A DNA stretch of 64,000 nt from positions 22,599,276 to 22,663,275 of the forward strand of contig CM046351.1 in the NCBI GenBank assembly GCA_025403435.1, read 5' to 3'. Below, piece by piece: positions 11,700 through 24,879 of this stretch. Source of the DNA: Artocarpus heterophyllus (Eukaryota; Streptophyta; Magnoliopsida; Rosales; Moraceae). Each line of letters opens with the position of its first letter. Positions within the stretch are counted from its first letter, which is position 1. The translations under genes and the position numbers were made by a program. The notes under the pieces were generated by a model. The model saw only the letters and a list, made by a program, of their open reading frames with translations. It did no database searches and had not been told where the DNA came from.

Positions 11700-14600
11700 C
11701 AGAGGGGTTAGGTTTTTTTATGTGGTTTATAATTAGGGACAAAAAAATCAAACTATAAATTAAATTAAAAAAAAACAAATATGAAGGGGTGGCTTTGAAA
11801 AGTTAAAAAAAGGAGGATAATCTTAATAAGGAGTGTCTACAAGAGGACATTTCATGTAGTTTTTTAAAAAATGGGTTCTGTTCTCAATCCAACCTAATGG
11901 TACATCAAATTTATTCCATAAGATGACCAGATACTAAGAAAATTTAGAATTTTGCCTTTTGCCTACACTCACTTTGGTGTCAATAGATGACGTTCCTGTG
12001 CTCAAGCAATAGAGCATCCTTCAATTCCTTAATATAATATTGAAAGGGTCACTTCTTCATTTCTGTTTTAAATGGAAAACGTAACCGTTAACCTATTGAT
12101 ACACTTGGGGAGATAGTGGAGGAAGTAAAAAATATTTCCGGTGAGGGAACTGTAAAAAATAGAGATAATTTTTTGTTGAATAGGAACACGATTATATATT
12201 TTAATTAGCAAGTGGGGTCGCAATTATAATTTATAAGGTGTGGACACAACTTGAATTACCCACGACTAAGATTTTATTACAAACTTAAGGACAAAAGCAA
12301 AAATTTTATTTTTACTCACATGAGTGTCCCTCCATCCCTGTTGGTAAACATGAAAAAAGGCTTCTAAACCATTAGCAAATGAGCCTTTAAGTATTGGTTT
12401 TAACTTTTAACCTCTTTTCTACTTATAAAACTTGGAGATTTTTATCGAGAATATTGAACAGAAGTAATCCACCGTTAAATATCTGTTTTTCAACTATCGT
12501 CTGTAAATAATAATAATAATAATAATTTTGATTACATCTAATATTTAAAAACAGAATCCAGACCTACAAAACTTTCATATGTTTCCCACTTAATTTGTTA
12601 CTTCGGCCATGGTATTGGTGTCACATGTCTTTCTCAACCTGCTTCTTATTACTCCACCTGGGTCTCGGAATTGAAATTTCAGTCAAACAGATGATATAAA
12701 TAGTGGATACACTAGGACATGCACCAAGTTTCTAGTGTCCTAATTGCCATAAAGATATCCCAAATGGAGAAACGTATTGTAACTTAAAACCTTTTAGGAG
12801 ATTTATCCAATATAATGTTCTCAAAAAGAGATCACATTTTTAAAAATAATTCAGTGAACTTGGACACACAATAATAATCTCCCATATTTGGCTTTATATG
12901 TGGCTGATATTGAGAGTCAATAATGCTTGTAGATTTTGTCATTGACATAGGGAAAACTGATTAATGTTCTCAAGAAGAAATCAGATTTCTAAAAATAACA
13001 AAATATAAAAAAATAAAGAAATGTGATAATTCAATGAACCAGTACACAGAGTTATAATCTTCCATTTTTGGCTTTTTATATGGCTGATATTGATATTATC
13101 TAATGCTTTGTTGATTTTGTCATTGCATAGTAATAGGGAAAAACTGATAAGGATGATTTTTTTTTTTTTAAATATAGATAAGGGACACTTTTTGATGGCA
13201 CAGTGAGTGAATGTATTAATTCAATCTCTTTAGCTAAAATCCAATTCACGAGTTGATGAAATTGGACCCACCAAATCTCTTAAAAGGCTAGTCATTATTT
13301 GACAGAGACGTACAAAATTTATCCTTCAGATCACTTCAACAAGATGACATTACTTTCTTATTGTAGAGAATTTAATATTTAATATTATTATAGGTTAAAG
13401 TTATTGATTTTGTACACATATGTGGAAAGCATTAATTATTTTACAAAAATTATTTCATATAATTTTTGTAAACTCTATGCCGAGAATGGCATGTATATCT
13501 TTATTTCACATGGATATATTTGAGCAAAATGTATAAATAATTCACAAGTTGAAAAGAATTGGTCAATTTTAACCTTTCATGTTGGAAACCAATAACTTCA
13601 ATTTTTGAATTTATTTGCATTGTGGTCACAAACTAATCATTTGCAAGTCAAAATGAATATAGCTCACATCAAAAGCCATCCATTAAAATCAATATATATT
13701 TCTTCTATTACAACTATATCTTTTATATTAAAAATATATTGGAGTCCCTTGCTATAGCTACTAGGGAAATGCATTGCATTTAGAAGGTAAATATCTTGTC
13801 ACGGATTTGGTGATCATCTAGAAAATGAAGAAGAGGTCAAAATTCAAAACTCTCATCACTTCCAGTTGTTTAGCAGCCATATGATTTGATACAAAAGCCT
13901 TTGTCCTTATCAATGTTTCTACCACAGTCTCCCTTTTTGTTTGTCTAGGCTTATCAGAAGTTCTTTTTTGCTTGATGAGCTCTCATCATTCCCTTGTGTA
14001 GCATTTGAATTTCTTTTCTCAAACTTGGTTGATTATTAACAACTACTATATATTCCATTGAGTTGTATGAAACCTAATTATACTGAGTTTTATATCTTTA
14101 TATATATTAGTCTGCCCTAATGTGTATAACAGGTTTTTAAGGCAGTCGTTTTTTTATCGAGATCAAATATTTTAAGTGTGAATTGTAATTTCTAGCTTTT
14201 TTTCTTACGTTATTATTTTGCGAAAACAAAATGGATGTAACTCTCACACTAAAAATGAAACCTCTATAAATCCTTAATGTACTCTTTGTTTATTTTTGCT
14301 CTACTTTTGGTTTTTTTCTGGCTCTCCAATAATAGGAATTAGCGCCTTTGATTTCTAGCATATGTGATTTAGCATAGATTTTAAGTGTACGAACAAATTT
14401 GTCACTGACCCACCATATATAAAAAATTGACAAGTAAAAGATTAAGCAATTATTCTTACAAGAGACAAGCTCAATTTCCCGAAATCCCGGAACATACATT
14501 GAAATGTTCTTGCAAGAAAAGACGTGTCATTGCTAAATTGCATGCATGTACATGAGAGTTGTTGATGAATAAGGAGAGTACACTGAATGTGGGGAAAGGT

Positions 14601-15880
14601 ATAAAAGTGGTGAAATTTGTTGGATCAATTGTTCAATATTAATTTATGTGTTTCAAGCACTATGATCATTATTAATGCATCCACTTGGGGGGACAAATTA
14701 AGTGTGCTGCTTCTCACAACAATTAGACTTGTGTGCTTCAAGCTTACCCCATATGAACCGTGTTTGAGAAAAGAAAAAATTAATTATATTTATGAAATAT
14801 CATATTCACAAAACTATTATTCTTTAGTTCCCATTGTTTACAACACTGCACAAAAGTTAAAAAGTCCGTTTACGAATATACTTCTAACTGGTTTCTCTTA
14901 TAAAAAAATTTGAATTCTTATAGTATTTTAAGTTAGAACTGTTGATTCAAACTATATTCTTAAACAGACTTTTACCATAAAGATTTTATGTAATTATACT
15001 TTGAGATGATTCTGTTTTTCTCATTTTTTTTTCCAGAGACTCTTGATTTAAAGCGACTTTTACTAATATATACAAAAAGTTTTCCTCTGCCCTACCAGTG
15101 GAGCCAGAAAATTTTCTTAGAGGGAGTAATAGAACTAAAATTACAATGTGACATATATATTTTTTAAACTTTGTCCCTATTTTTGTCATTGTTTTATCAA
15201 TTCTTTTCTTCTTTTGAATGAACTAGGCTTGCAATAAAATTTAATCCACTTTAAAAACTTGGAACCCTAAAAATATGTTTTAATTCTACAACAGGTGGGT
15301 TTTTTGATTTATATGAGGTTTTAAGTTTAAAATATGAGTATATTTCAAAGTAAAAATTTGATATGTAATTGTTTTTTTTTTTTTTAAATTCTACCTGCTA
15401 TGTTGCAATTTATAAAGATTTCAAGGGAGCGAATAGTAAAATATAATGAAAATATTTTTTTAATGGACAAAATTAAAAGGAGTCATTAGGCTCAAAAGTG
15501 GGCCACCGATAACCCCCACCTCCGACCTAATATAGCTCCGTCCCCTGCTCTGATGAAATTTTAGAGGAATTTTGAATATGCTTTAGTTTAATGGATAGTC
15601 CATTTAAATAATCTTGGAGTATCCATTGAAAAAGAAAAATGAGTCTCCCATTTGCTTAATCCTTAAATGTTGTTGCTTTATAACGATGCGGAGATCAAAG
15701 GAGATAGCTAGCTACGGAGACATAAACAACAGATTTCTCCCCATATATATCATGATGACATGAAAAATAGAAATTTTCACCTCTCTTTGGCTCTTTATCT
15801 ATTAATTATTCGTTAGGTCATATATACATGACAACTTGACCACATTAATAACTGCTGAAAGTTAAAATTTGCCAACTAAA
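11700..15880. other. AT-rich intergenic DNA
   Basis: No gene is recognised. It contains an ATA/AAT microsatellite at about 12507-12526, a tandem duplication (listed separately) and a possible fold-back repeat near 15083-15560, where CCAGTGGAGCCAG near the start is loosely mirrored by a GCTCCGTCCCC block near the end. The short open frames here match no known family. Confidence 0.55.
12814..13150. repeat. diverged tandem duplication, ~150-185 bp
   Basis: AATGTTCTCAARAAGARATCA begins at 12814 and again at 12963. Both copies continue through a TTGGCTTT...ATATGGCTGATATTGA block and a GATTTTGTCATTG block. The second copy is longer because of an A-rich insertion. Confidence 0.85.
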
Positions 15881-15882
15881 TC

Positions 15883-16230
15883 ATCTCCAATGTAAATGTT
15901 AATGTTAATTTTAAATTTACTATCAAAAAGTGTAATATTTGGTGTGTTATCTTATTTTGTACTCCAATAGGTAATGTTATTTGAATATTGTAAAAATAAA
16001 CATTTAATATTAAAATAATTTAAAATAAAAATGTTGTAATTATTAAAGCAAAAAAGTCAATCTATCAACTAATAAAAATAAAGTGTCAAATTTTCTATAT
16101 GTTAAACTTGCTGACAAATTTAGCATTAAAAAGGACATTGTATTAGAGAGTGTTCTTTCTTTTTTTTTTTTAATACTGAAATCCTAAATTTGTCATTGAC
16201 ATATCAATATAGCATTGTATTAGAGGTGCT
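15883..16230. mobile_element. MITE-like element(s)
   Basis: The left side reads CATCTCCAATGTAAATG and the right side AGGACATTGTATTAGAGAGTG, an inverted terminal pair of the CTCCAATG type common in plant MITEs. A further end-like sequence, GCATTGTATTAGAGGTGCTC, near 16210 suggests two overlapping insertions. The interior is AT-rich and non-coding. The ends are approximate and no target duplication was verified. Confidence 0.5.
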
Positions 16231-17609
16231 CTAAACTCTAAAGAAAAACAGATCTCACCATAGTTCTCCCATGAATTAATGGAAAATAATGCAAAAAAAG
16301 TAAAAGAACACCGAAAATTACAGTGATTTATTCTTCGAAGGGTTCTATGGGGAGGATGAGAGAAGTCACAATTTTTTTGAAATGATCGTACATGCACTTG
16401 TAGACATTAGAATTTACTGTCAAAATAGAACATGAATTTTAGTTAATAAATCATAATCATAATATGAAAATTAGGACCCTTGATTACTGTTTAATCTTCA
16501 CCATCACATAGATTATAACGATAGAGAATATAACATGAATTATTGAATAAAAACTGAAATTTATAGTACCTCCATTGTTGAGTATGATTTCATTCTGTAG
16601 ATTGAGTGTACAATAGTAAGCTCAAAAGAATGAACTAAATTTTCTGCACAGTATGTGATCTTGCTTTTGGGTGAAAAATCTCCCTTCTTTTAGGCATAGA
16701 TGAACCATTTTTATAGGCTTAACCCACTACTGGATTTAGTTGTCCCCACTTTCCTAAACACATGTTAATTGGCCTTCCATCTCTGTAATGGGCAGTTTTT
16801 ATATTCCCATGATCTCCTAAAAGTGGGATATCTGACATGTGGATGCCTAAAATAGGAGGACGAGGTCCAACACTAATAGCACTAATGTTCCATCTGAGAC
16901 CTAGAGCTTTTTTCTAGGTTTAATCTCTTATTTATAGCCCTTTATAATTAATTCGAATAAAATCAAATAAATAATTAATAATTCTTATAATTATCACTTT
17001 CCTACTCAGACTGACAATTGTTCCCCTTATCTTGGTGTTGATTTGATCTCCAGAATCTAGTAATTGGGAAGTTTTCCAACTCAAAATTCGAATAATGCTG
17101 AGACTGACTAATCCTATGAGGCCTATGATTGGGTCTTCCGTCTTGCCAAGGGATGCACAAGAATTGCCTCCAGCATATATAAGGTGATCCATGAAGTTGC
17201 CTTAGCCTCTTGATTGTCGACTTAATGATTGGGTCCCATCTCCCACATCTGATGGTTGGGTCTCTCGTCTCTTGTTTTTTAATGCCTTTGAGTTGACCCT
17301 ATAGTTGAGCCTTATGAATCGCCGAAACACTTAACAAGAGCTAAATACTCAAAATGGGGCATCAAAAATTGATTGGAAAGAGCTGAAAATAAAAATTGGG
17401 GATATATAGGAGATCTAAACTCATCATGATGAGTTTAGCTATTATAATACAAAGTTACAAACGTCTGGCTATTATAATACATCTCAAAGGCTCCCATATA
17501 TATAGATATGTGACAGATGTCTAACAAATTACCAAAAAAGGATGAGAAACTACTAGAAAACCCATAATATAAGAAGCTAACCCAACATTACCTTATATAT
17601 GGTCTTCTC
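16231..17609. other. intergenic DNA downstream of CXE15
   Basis: Between about 16650 and 17340 the sequence is less AT-rich and contains repeated phrases such as GATTGGGTCTTCCGTC and GTTGGGTCTCTCGTC. It could be non-coding retrotransposon sequence, but no protein or LTR boundary is recognisable. Confidence 0.4.
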
Positions 17610-19675
17610 TCAGTTGGAGTTTTCAAACATAAACCGTTTAATAACTGGCAATACTTGGTATGAATTCTCTGAATAAGGATCATTTGTGAAAAACCCATGT
17701 TCTTTGCCCTCAAACTCAACATAATCAACTTTCTTTCCCATCTCTTTCAGTCTCTTTGCATAGTTCTCCACTCTATCTTTCAACATTTCATTGCCACCCA
17801 CAAGCACTAAGATTGGATCAAGAGCCACTTTTTCAAGGTTAGGACTGCTTGGTCCAAATGGATTGATTAATGGGTTGTCCCTTGTTTCTCCTTCAGGCAT
17901 TGACAGCCTCCAAAACCTGTGTGAAAATGAGAAAAATGAGGAAAAAAGTGTCATATAATGTTAATAATAGATTTTAATAATTATGATCAATCGCTTTCTT
18001 ATATATAATGGGGGCAGAGATAATGACATAAACACAAAGAAAATCTTGATCATATAATTATGTTATGTAGTTCCACCATAAGGTAAACAATATGGAATTT
18101 TTCATCATAAGCCCAAAAAGGAAAAAATGCTTTTAATTAATATTTATTTATCAAGGTTTAATGATCATGTGATAGAGTATAATTGATTGGGTCAATTATA
18201 TAATTATATCTTCTAGTTTTCGTTACTTTTCAATTTGTCTTTTTTGTTTTTAGAAACTATAAATGTATTTTTTAAATTTGAAAAACTTGTTTCAATTTTA
18301 TCTCTCACGAACTTTTTCGACTGAAAAACATGAAAATAAAATTGAAATACACTTAATTAGACCTACTTTGTTTATGAAATACATGTTTTTTCTTAGAAAA
18401 ATTTTTTAAAAATATTTTAAAAATTAAAAAGTCATGAAGCTTAAGATTTTTTTTTTGTTGAAATTTGATGTTTTATTTTAGGATTTATTTATGTTTTTAA
18501 TATATAAAATATTTTCATAGCGATTAAGGGTAGTCATATTGTTTTGTAATTTTATCTATTTCAGAGGAATGAAATTGAAATAAGTTTTTAAAATTCAAAT
18601 GATGCTTTTGTAGTTTTTAAGAACATAGAGACAAATAAAGAAATAGTTAAAACTAGGAAGTATAATTAATCGAAATTGTTTTATTAATTGCAATAAATGG
18701 TTAAATAATACAAGATGCGTAATTAAGTATTCTAATGCCCTCATCATAATAAAGTAAGAAATAGTAAACTTTGGTAATTAACTTTTATTTTTAAATGGCA
18801 AATTCGGTAATTAACTTAGAATTAATATTCTTTTATTTATTATTGTAAAACATATAACATCATTAATAACTAAGTTTACTTAAATAATTATCTACATGGC
18901 GCTACTAATTGTTGTTATTTTGTTATTAATATACAAACTCAAGGATGGGGTTTGCCGAATTGAACATTTGGATGAGAAGTTTTGAACACAAAAGTATTAC
19001 TACTTTCCAAAAATAGTGAGAAATTATCTAATTGTGTAGATCTATATTGGCTTAAATTGTGTGTCTCCACTACAAAATAATAAAAAATTATGTCTCCACT
19101 AGAGATAAGCTAAGTTTTTATATTAACTTCCTTACTTGGCATATGTGCTCTAAGTTTTGGCCTTTGGGATTATAATTAAGATTTTGAATATGTGTCACGT
19201 CCCCATTTTTAAGATTCACTATTCACATGACAAGACACCTATAGATATCTGATGGATTGATAGACTGGTGAAGACAAAATATATACAGTGACCTACAATT
19301 TTTTTAAACGAAGAAAAATTCAGATGATCATCACCCTTATAAATGGTTTAGTCATCTAATTTCCTTCATGTGTCTTCTAGTGGCGGCAATCCACGAGTCT
19401 ACCGTTCCATACTAATTACATGGAAAAAATAATATATATGTGTATATATACCAATATATCATATATGCAAAGTCTTGATACGGTGACGTAGAGTCTCATA
19501 TTTGTAATATTTTCATATAAACTTAGTAACTTATATGTATAAACTGGTAACATTAAAGTAAGATAATATAACTTGATCGTATTGTATGTTACACTAAAAT
19601 AAGTCGAAAATATAAAAGAAGGGAATGAAAAATGTTACAAATATCATATTAGTTTGGTTGTTAGACCGGAGAAAT

Positions 19676-19706
<31 letters not shown>

Positions 19707-19903
19707 GAGTGTAGTTTTAATTATTGCTTTTTTATTAGGTATTATTATTATTATTATTAGTCATTTGATATAAATCTGATTATTGTAATTTAGTGAGTAG
19801 TTGCCCAAAAAGCTTTATGATAATTAATAAGAAATTTTTATCATATCACGTCATTAATTGTTGTTAAAATACATTTATTGAAAAGAGACCTAACCATTAA
19901 AAA

Positions 19904-19937
<34 letters not shown>

Positions 19938-22900
19938 CAATTTTACATATATCTTTTTGTATAGATAATAAGGATAATTATGTTTCAGTAAAGGGTTATT
20001 TATTTTTTTATATCATGTATTTTGAGTTTATTCAAATAATATACTTTTGGTTTTCGATCTCATCGAATTTATACATTCAAATTAGATTTAATACACAAAT
20101 TTGTACATTTTCTCAACCAATGTTCAATTTTGACCTAAGAAATTACCCAAAATACTTTCAAATTAAAAAATAAGAAAACTTTAAAAACTTAAAAAAACTT
20201 TGTTCTAAGATTTTCGCCTTAAAAATGTATAAAACACCTTCAAAAATTGGTGTTTTGTGCGATTTTATTTTTTGAAAGATTTAGTTTTTCTTCTTTTATT
20301 TAAAGATAATTTGATTATTTTAAAAGTTAAAATCAACTATTGATTGATGTAAGGAATATATTTGTGTATTAAATCTAATATAAAGGTATATATATTTAAT
20401 GTTATTAAAAGCCAAAATATAGTGTTTGGATTAACCTAAAACACAAGGTAGATAAATATCCCTTCAATAAACGATATATATATATATATATTGCAATTAT
20501 TTCTTAGCTTAGTCGGGATTCTGAAAATCTTTTGATTTTTAGAAACAGACGTTTTTGTGGTCAAATATGATTGATTGTGTAACCGAAAACCTTAAATTGG
20601 ATTTATTTGTGGAATTGGTCTTAGTCAAACTTTCATTATATGAGATTCTTAATATCTTTTTTACTCAAAAGTTAATGCAATCTTGCTTTACTACAAATAT
20701 CTTTTCTACATATCTAGATGAAACAACATCTTTGCTAATTCGACATCATTTTGCCGTCAGATTCATTGTGTTTAAGAAGTTTAATTTTGTGGGTAATGAT
20801 TAAGGAGTAACAAGCACTAAGTAATTTATTTTACTCAAAGGCCAAGCTAATCAGATTAATATCTGTAAAGTACGTTTAACTCTTTAACTAACATGTTTTT
20901 GTCTCTTTTTCGCTCCATTACTTGTAATTTTATGAATTCGAGTAATTAAATCCAATTTTAAGTAAGATATCATCATGATGTATTTATGTGTATTTCTAAA
21001 AATAAATGTTTGGCATTATTAAATCGTAGGAAATGTTTCTTGTCTGACACGGGACCAGTTCAATTCTAACAGCCTTTTTCATCTGAAATGGAATATTATT
21101 TATACGTTTGTATAATACTTTTTGTTTTTTTTAATTGTAATGCAACAAACAGATCCAAATACCAAGTCAAGCGAAAAATATTACTAATACCCGACTGATG
21201 ATCTGGGTACAAGATTTGACAGTCTCTAAAATTATATATATATATATAGTTAGCAGCCACATGCACTATATTGATAAATTACTAATTTTTCCCACTAACT
21301 ATTGATATGGTATTTTTTGTGAGATTTTTTTAAAGTTTAATCGTATGTACAATGAGTGAAGAAAACAAATATATATCATGTTGTATGGAGTTTTTTTTTT
21401 TTTTTTTTTTGGTAAGAAGGAAAAAATATCTGTTAATCTAGTGGCTATGTGATTGTGATCCGTAAAGTGGAATTGATGGGTTTTTCATGTGTCATAAGGT
21501 CATACGGACAAAAGTTTCCACCACTTCTTATTTTTATGAAATAATTGTGAAATAGCACAATCAATCTTTTTCTTTGAAAGTTTTGTTACTTTCCAGTTGG
21601 AAAAATGGGCAAATAATTAAATTGATTTGACTCAGCAAATGTGTACCATATGAATCTGATCTCTTCTTGTCTTGTTTATCCAAAGAACAAATAGTTGTAT
21701 ATACATACATATTTGTTATAACTGATCACATATGCCTACGTGTACAAGAAATCCATTATATATATGCTATAACAAATATTATCCTGCTTTCTATACACAC
21801 GGGCACATAAAAATACATATATATATGTATAAGTATGTGTGTATGTATGTGCGTATAATTATGCAGTGACAGGAAAAAAATATTGTGAAATTTAATAATA
21901 ATATAACAATATATTAAGACTGGTTACCATGTTTTCAAGTTGTTTCAGCTATTAGTATGTTAGATTTTATTATTCAAGATTATTTTGAGCTAATTATTTC
22001 TTATTACTTGATTAATTTTTCTTCTCAAAAAATTGCTGTAGCGGAGTCATCATAAATAATTAGTAACTAAATAAATGTAGCATAAAATTAAAGATTTAAA
22101 ATAATACTTTAAGTTGATACGAATCTTGCCAGTACACCTCCATTATTTCTTTGACCTAATTTATTGTTATATTCCTAATCGCGTATACTGTACTATAAAA
22201 ATATAAATCTCAACTTATATAATGTGAACATATGCAACACATAATTGCTAGAGAAAATAAAATCCACTAAAATTTTAAGAATAAGGCGAAAAAAGTATAT
22301 ATTTGTAGAAAGTTCAAATTGAAGAGTGGGAGTCTAGGTTTTTCAAGAATATATCATACAATTTGACAAGAATATAAAAATACAAACTTGCATTTGCCTT
22401 AGAAAACATACTGAAGTGAATTATCATGTTTTTTTTCTTATCTTTAAAGAATATTTTGGATAATTTAACCGAAGAATTTGACATGCAAAAAAAAAAAAAG
22501 AAGAAGAAAAAACAAAACAAAACAATAACAATAACAACGTGAAAAAGGTACCTGTCAAGTATTTCCAAATTCAACAAGGCCTCAGAAGGACCCTCTTCAG
22601 ACTTGGTCCTCACCACACCACCAAAGAATGGTGCAAGCAGCACAAAGCCCCGAACCCGAACCGGCCCGGTTTTGGTCAAACCTGAACCAAGCCGAACGGC
22701 CAAATGATGAGCCATGTTCCCGCCCGACGAGTCTCCCAACACAAAAACCCGGTCCAAGTCAACCGCCAGATGACCCAGCCATGCATCACAAGGAGAATTG
22801 CTCCCGCTCCCCACCAGCCACTCCACCGCCCTCACAGCATCGTCGATGGCGGCGGGGAGCTTGTGCTCAGGGGCAAGGCGGTAGTCGGGCGACACGACGA

Positions 22901-23216
22901 CCGCCTCGAGGCCAGAGGCGAGCCTGAGGCAGCAGTTGTGACAGTTGGGCCAAAGGCGGGAGCCGACGCAGAAGCCCCCGCCGTGAAAATAAAACACGAC
23001 GGGGAGCTTCATGGGTGTGGAGCCAGCAGATTTGGGCTTGTACAAACGGAGGGAGAGGTCGAGTTTTTCGTCGAAAATGAAGTCCTTGAAGGCGACGGAG
23101 GCGTCATCGACCACCGGAAAGGGGAAGTCGATTTGGTGGCGGCGGTGGACGGTGCCGTCGCTGTAGACTTGGAGGACCCCCATGCAGTCTTCCACTATTT
23201 GTGGGAGAGAACCCAT
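17610..23216 (-). CDS. CXE15: CXE15-type carboxylesterase (alpha/beta hydrolase)
   Basis: Arabidopsis CXE15 hydrolyses strigolactones and so lowers hormone level; the same role is inferred here. Exons 22552-23216 and 17610-17916 join within an Arg codon to give 323 residues. The oxyanion-hole HGGG (78-81), nucleophile motif GDSSGGN (161-167, Ser163) and His295 in KEHGFF are present. The acid position in VGGNEMLKDR is Glu265, where many relatives have Asp; the CXE15 clade also has Glu. The blocks GPSEALLNLEILD, FWRLSMP and NPFGPSSP resemble AtCXE15 closely. There is no signal peptide, so it should be cytosolic. The 4,635-bp intron, with GTACCT donor and CACAG acceptor, is unusually long and holds a fold-back transposon. 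No lesion is visible. Confidence 0.93.
17917..22551 (-). other. 4.6-kb CXE15 intron
   Basis: Very AT-rich, with several (TA)n runs near 19678-19705, 19908-19934 and 20474-20490. It contains a 470-bp fold-back element (listed separately) and no coding sequence. The open frame at 20555-20803 matches nothing recognisable. Confidence 0.8.
19993..20462. mobile_element. 470-bp fold-back element with 9-bp target duplication
   Basis: It begins GGGTTATTTATTTTTT and ends GATAAATATCCC. The two halves are imperfect inverted copies: TGTATTTTGAGTTTATTCAA on the left against the reverse complement of TTGGATTAACCTAAAACACA on the right. The flanks are TTCAGTAAA (19984-19992) and TTCAATAAA (20463-20471), a 9-bp duplication with one mismatch, as for Mutator-type MITEs. 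A related copy in opposite orientation lies near 27400-27895. Confidence 0.75.
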
Positions 23217-23307
23217 TGGTGTGAAAAAAATTTATTATATATATATGGCTGGGAAAATAAGAAGCTTAGCTAGGGAAAGTTTTTAGTACTCAACCAAGTT
23301 ATGGGCA

Positions 23308-23315
23308 TTATATAG
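23308..23315 (-). promoter_or_regulatory. TATA box of CXE15
   Basis: The minus strand reads CTCTATATAATGC about 95 bp upstream of the CXE15 start codon, a good TATA-box position implying a short 5' leader of about 60-70 bases. Confidence 0.55.
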
Positions 23316-23329
23316 AGAATTAAAGTGAA

Positions 23330-24240
23330 GGGTAAAATGTGGGAATAATGGGAATTCTAGGAGGGTAATTGTGGAAATTCATGTGGGCATGAAGGTTGTG
23401 GTATATGCATGCATGGCCATTGGCTTATCTTGTTGGTTTGTGCAAGGACCACATAGATTAGCTTGGTGGCTCTAGTAATGTTTATTTTGGACGGTTGAAA
23501 ATGAACTTTATTGGTGGGGTAATTTATATAATAAGTAATATATATATTCAATTAGTAATGGTAATGTTATCTGCATGAAAAATGCCAAAACTTATAATTG
23601 CTATTATTGTTAAGATAATACCACACGCATATATCAAGCAGTTTTTCTTTTAGCTTTAGTACTATACATGTGATGCATGCATTAAGTTATAATTGAAGAT
23701 TTTATAACGTAGATTATAAATAAAAATAATAAATATAAGAAAAATTTTACTTAGAGATTAAAAAAAAAAGTTATGCAAATCTCTAAAGGTAAGCATCTGT
23801 TTAATTTTTTAACAGTGAGTCTAACTACTTTAAGATTTATGATTTGACTACTTTAAGATTTATGATTTGACAAGAAGTAAATGGTAAACAAAACAAATAG
23901 ATTCAAAAATATATTCTTAAAAGAAAAATATGGGTTGGTGATATAGTTTGATTTTTTATTTTAAATATATATTTCTCTTTTAAGAATTTTTCTTCAGAAA
24001 TTCTTTTTTTTTTTACTTTATTTTTTTTTAAAAAAACTCTTATGTATATTATTACAATAAATTTTGTTTGAAAATAGACAATTTATTAATTTAGGAGTCA
24101 AAACTATATATTTTATTAAGTAAGCATAATTTAATTATTCGATTTAGAGATACCAAAAATACTGACGGACAACCAAGAATAAAACCATGAAAAGAATGAA
24201 GGATACCAACCTCAATAGAAATCAAAATCGTTCCCAAGTA
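23330..24240. other. CXE15 upstream intergenic DNA
   Basis: AT-rich non-coding sequence. A TTTAAGATTTATGATTTGAC phrase is duplicated in tandem at about 23829-23873. No other gene or element is recognised. Confidence 0.55.
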
Positions 24241-24800
24241 GGGTCGACAATTTTGTACACGGCACGATGACACAATACGAAAACGACATGAGATAAACGG
24301 GTTTGGACTGCACGTTTATTAATTATACCATAAATGGATTGACGTGAATAACACGATAATAAACAGGCTGGATTCATGCTAACACGCTAAACACGCCTTA
24401 ACACGTTTAATTAAACGGGCCGAAAATGTGTTGACACGGCACGACATAACCCGCCCATTTATAACACATTGAAACTTAAAAATAAAAATATTTGAAATAT
24501 TTGTCGTAGGTTAGTATTTATTAGATATTATGTTTTTGTTAATTTTCTTTATTGGCTTTTTTTAAAATTTTTTTAATTTTTTTAAATTTTTAGTTAACTG
24601 GGTCATAAACGTGTCATATGCGTATTGTTATCATGTCAACCCGTCACGGCATGTTTAATAATCGTGTTAATCGTGTCTTGCGGTGTTACACGTGCCATAG
24701 GCGTGTCGTGTTTGTGTTTGTATTTTTGACATGTTTTTTAATCATATTGTGTTCATGTTCGTGTTTGAGCTAAATGTGTCATGCACGTTTATTGCCACCT
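24241..24800. mobile_element. ~560-bp fold-back repeat rich in ACACG motifs
   Basis: The left end GGGTCGACAATTTTGTACAC is imperfectly mirrored by the right end, whose reverse complement starts AGGTGGCAATAAACGTGC. Both arms are dense in ACACG/CGTGT motifs (for example ACACGGCACGA near 24434 and GGCGTGTCGTGT near 24700) around an AT-rich centre. It looks like a non-autonomous fold-back transposon; no clear target duplication was found. Confidence 0.6.
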
Positions 24801-24879
24801 CTATTCACAAGCAAGAAGATTATTAACGTAAAAAAGTTAAGATTGGGGGTTTAAAAAATCTATGGAGAGGCACCGAACA

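Noticed and set aside
15083..15560. Fold-back element with GTGGAGCCAG / GCTCCGTCCCC ends
   Set aside because: The inverted similarity is short and imperfect and the interior shows no symmetry. Mentioned only within the intergenic entry.
16932..17192. 86-codon minus-strand frame in a less AT-rich patch
   Set aside because: Composition suggests old repeat sequence. No motif or splice context supports a gene.
22628..23273. Plus-strand open frames of 99 and 189 codons
   Set aside because: Antisense shadows of the GC-richer first exon of CXE15, whose own frame matches a known family end to end.
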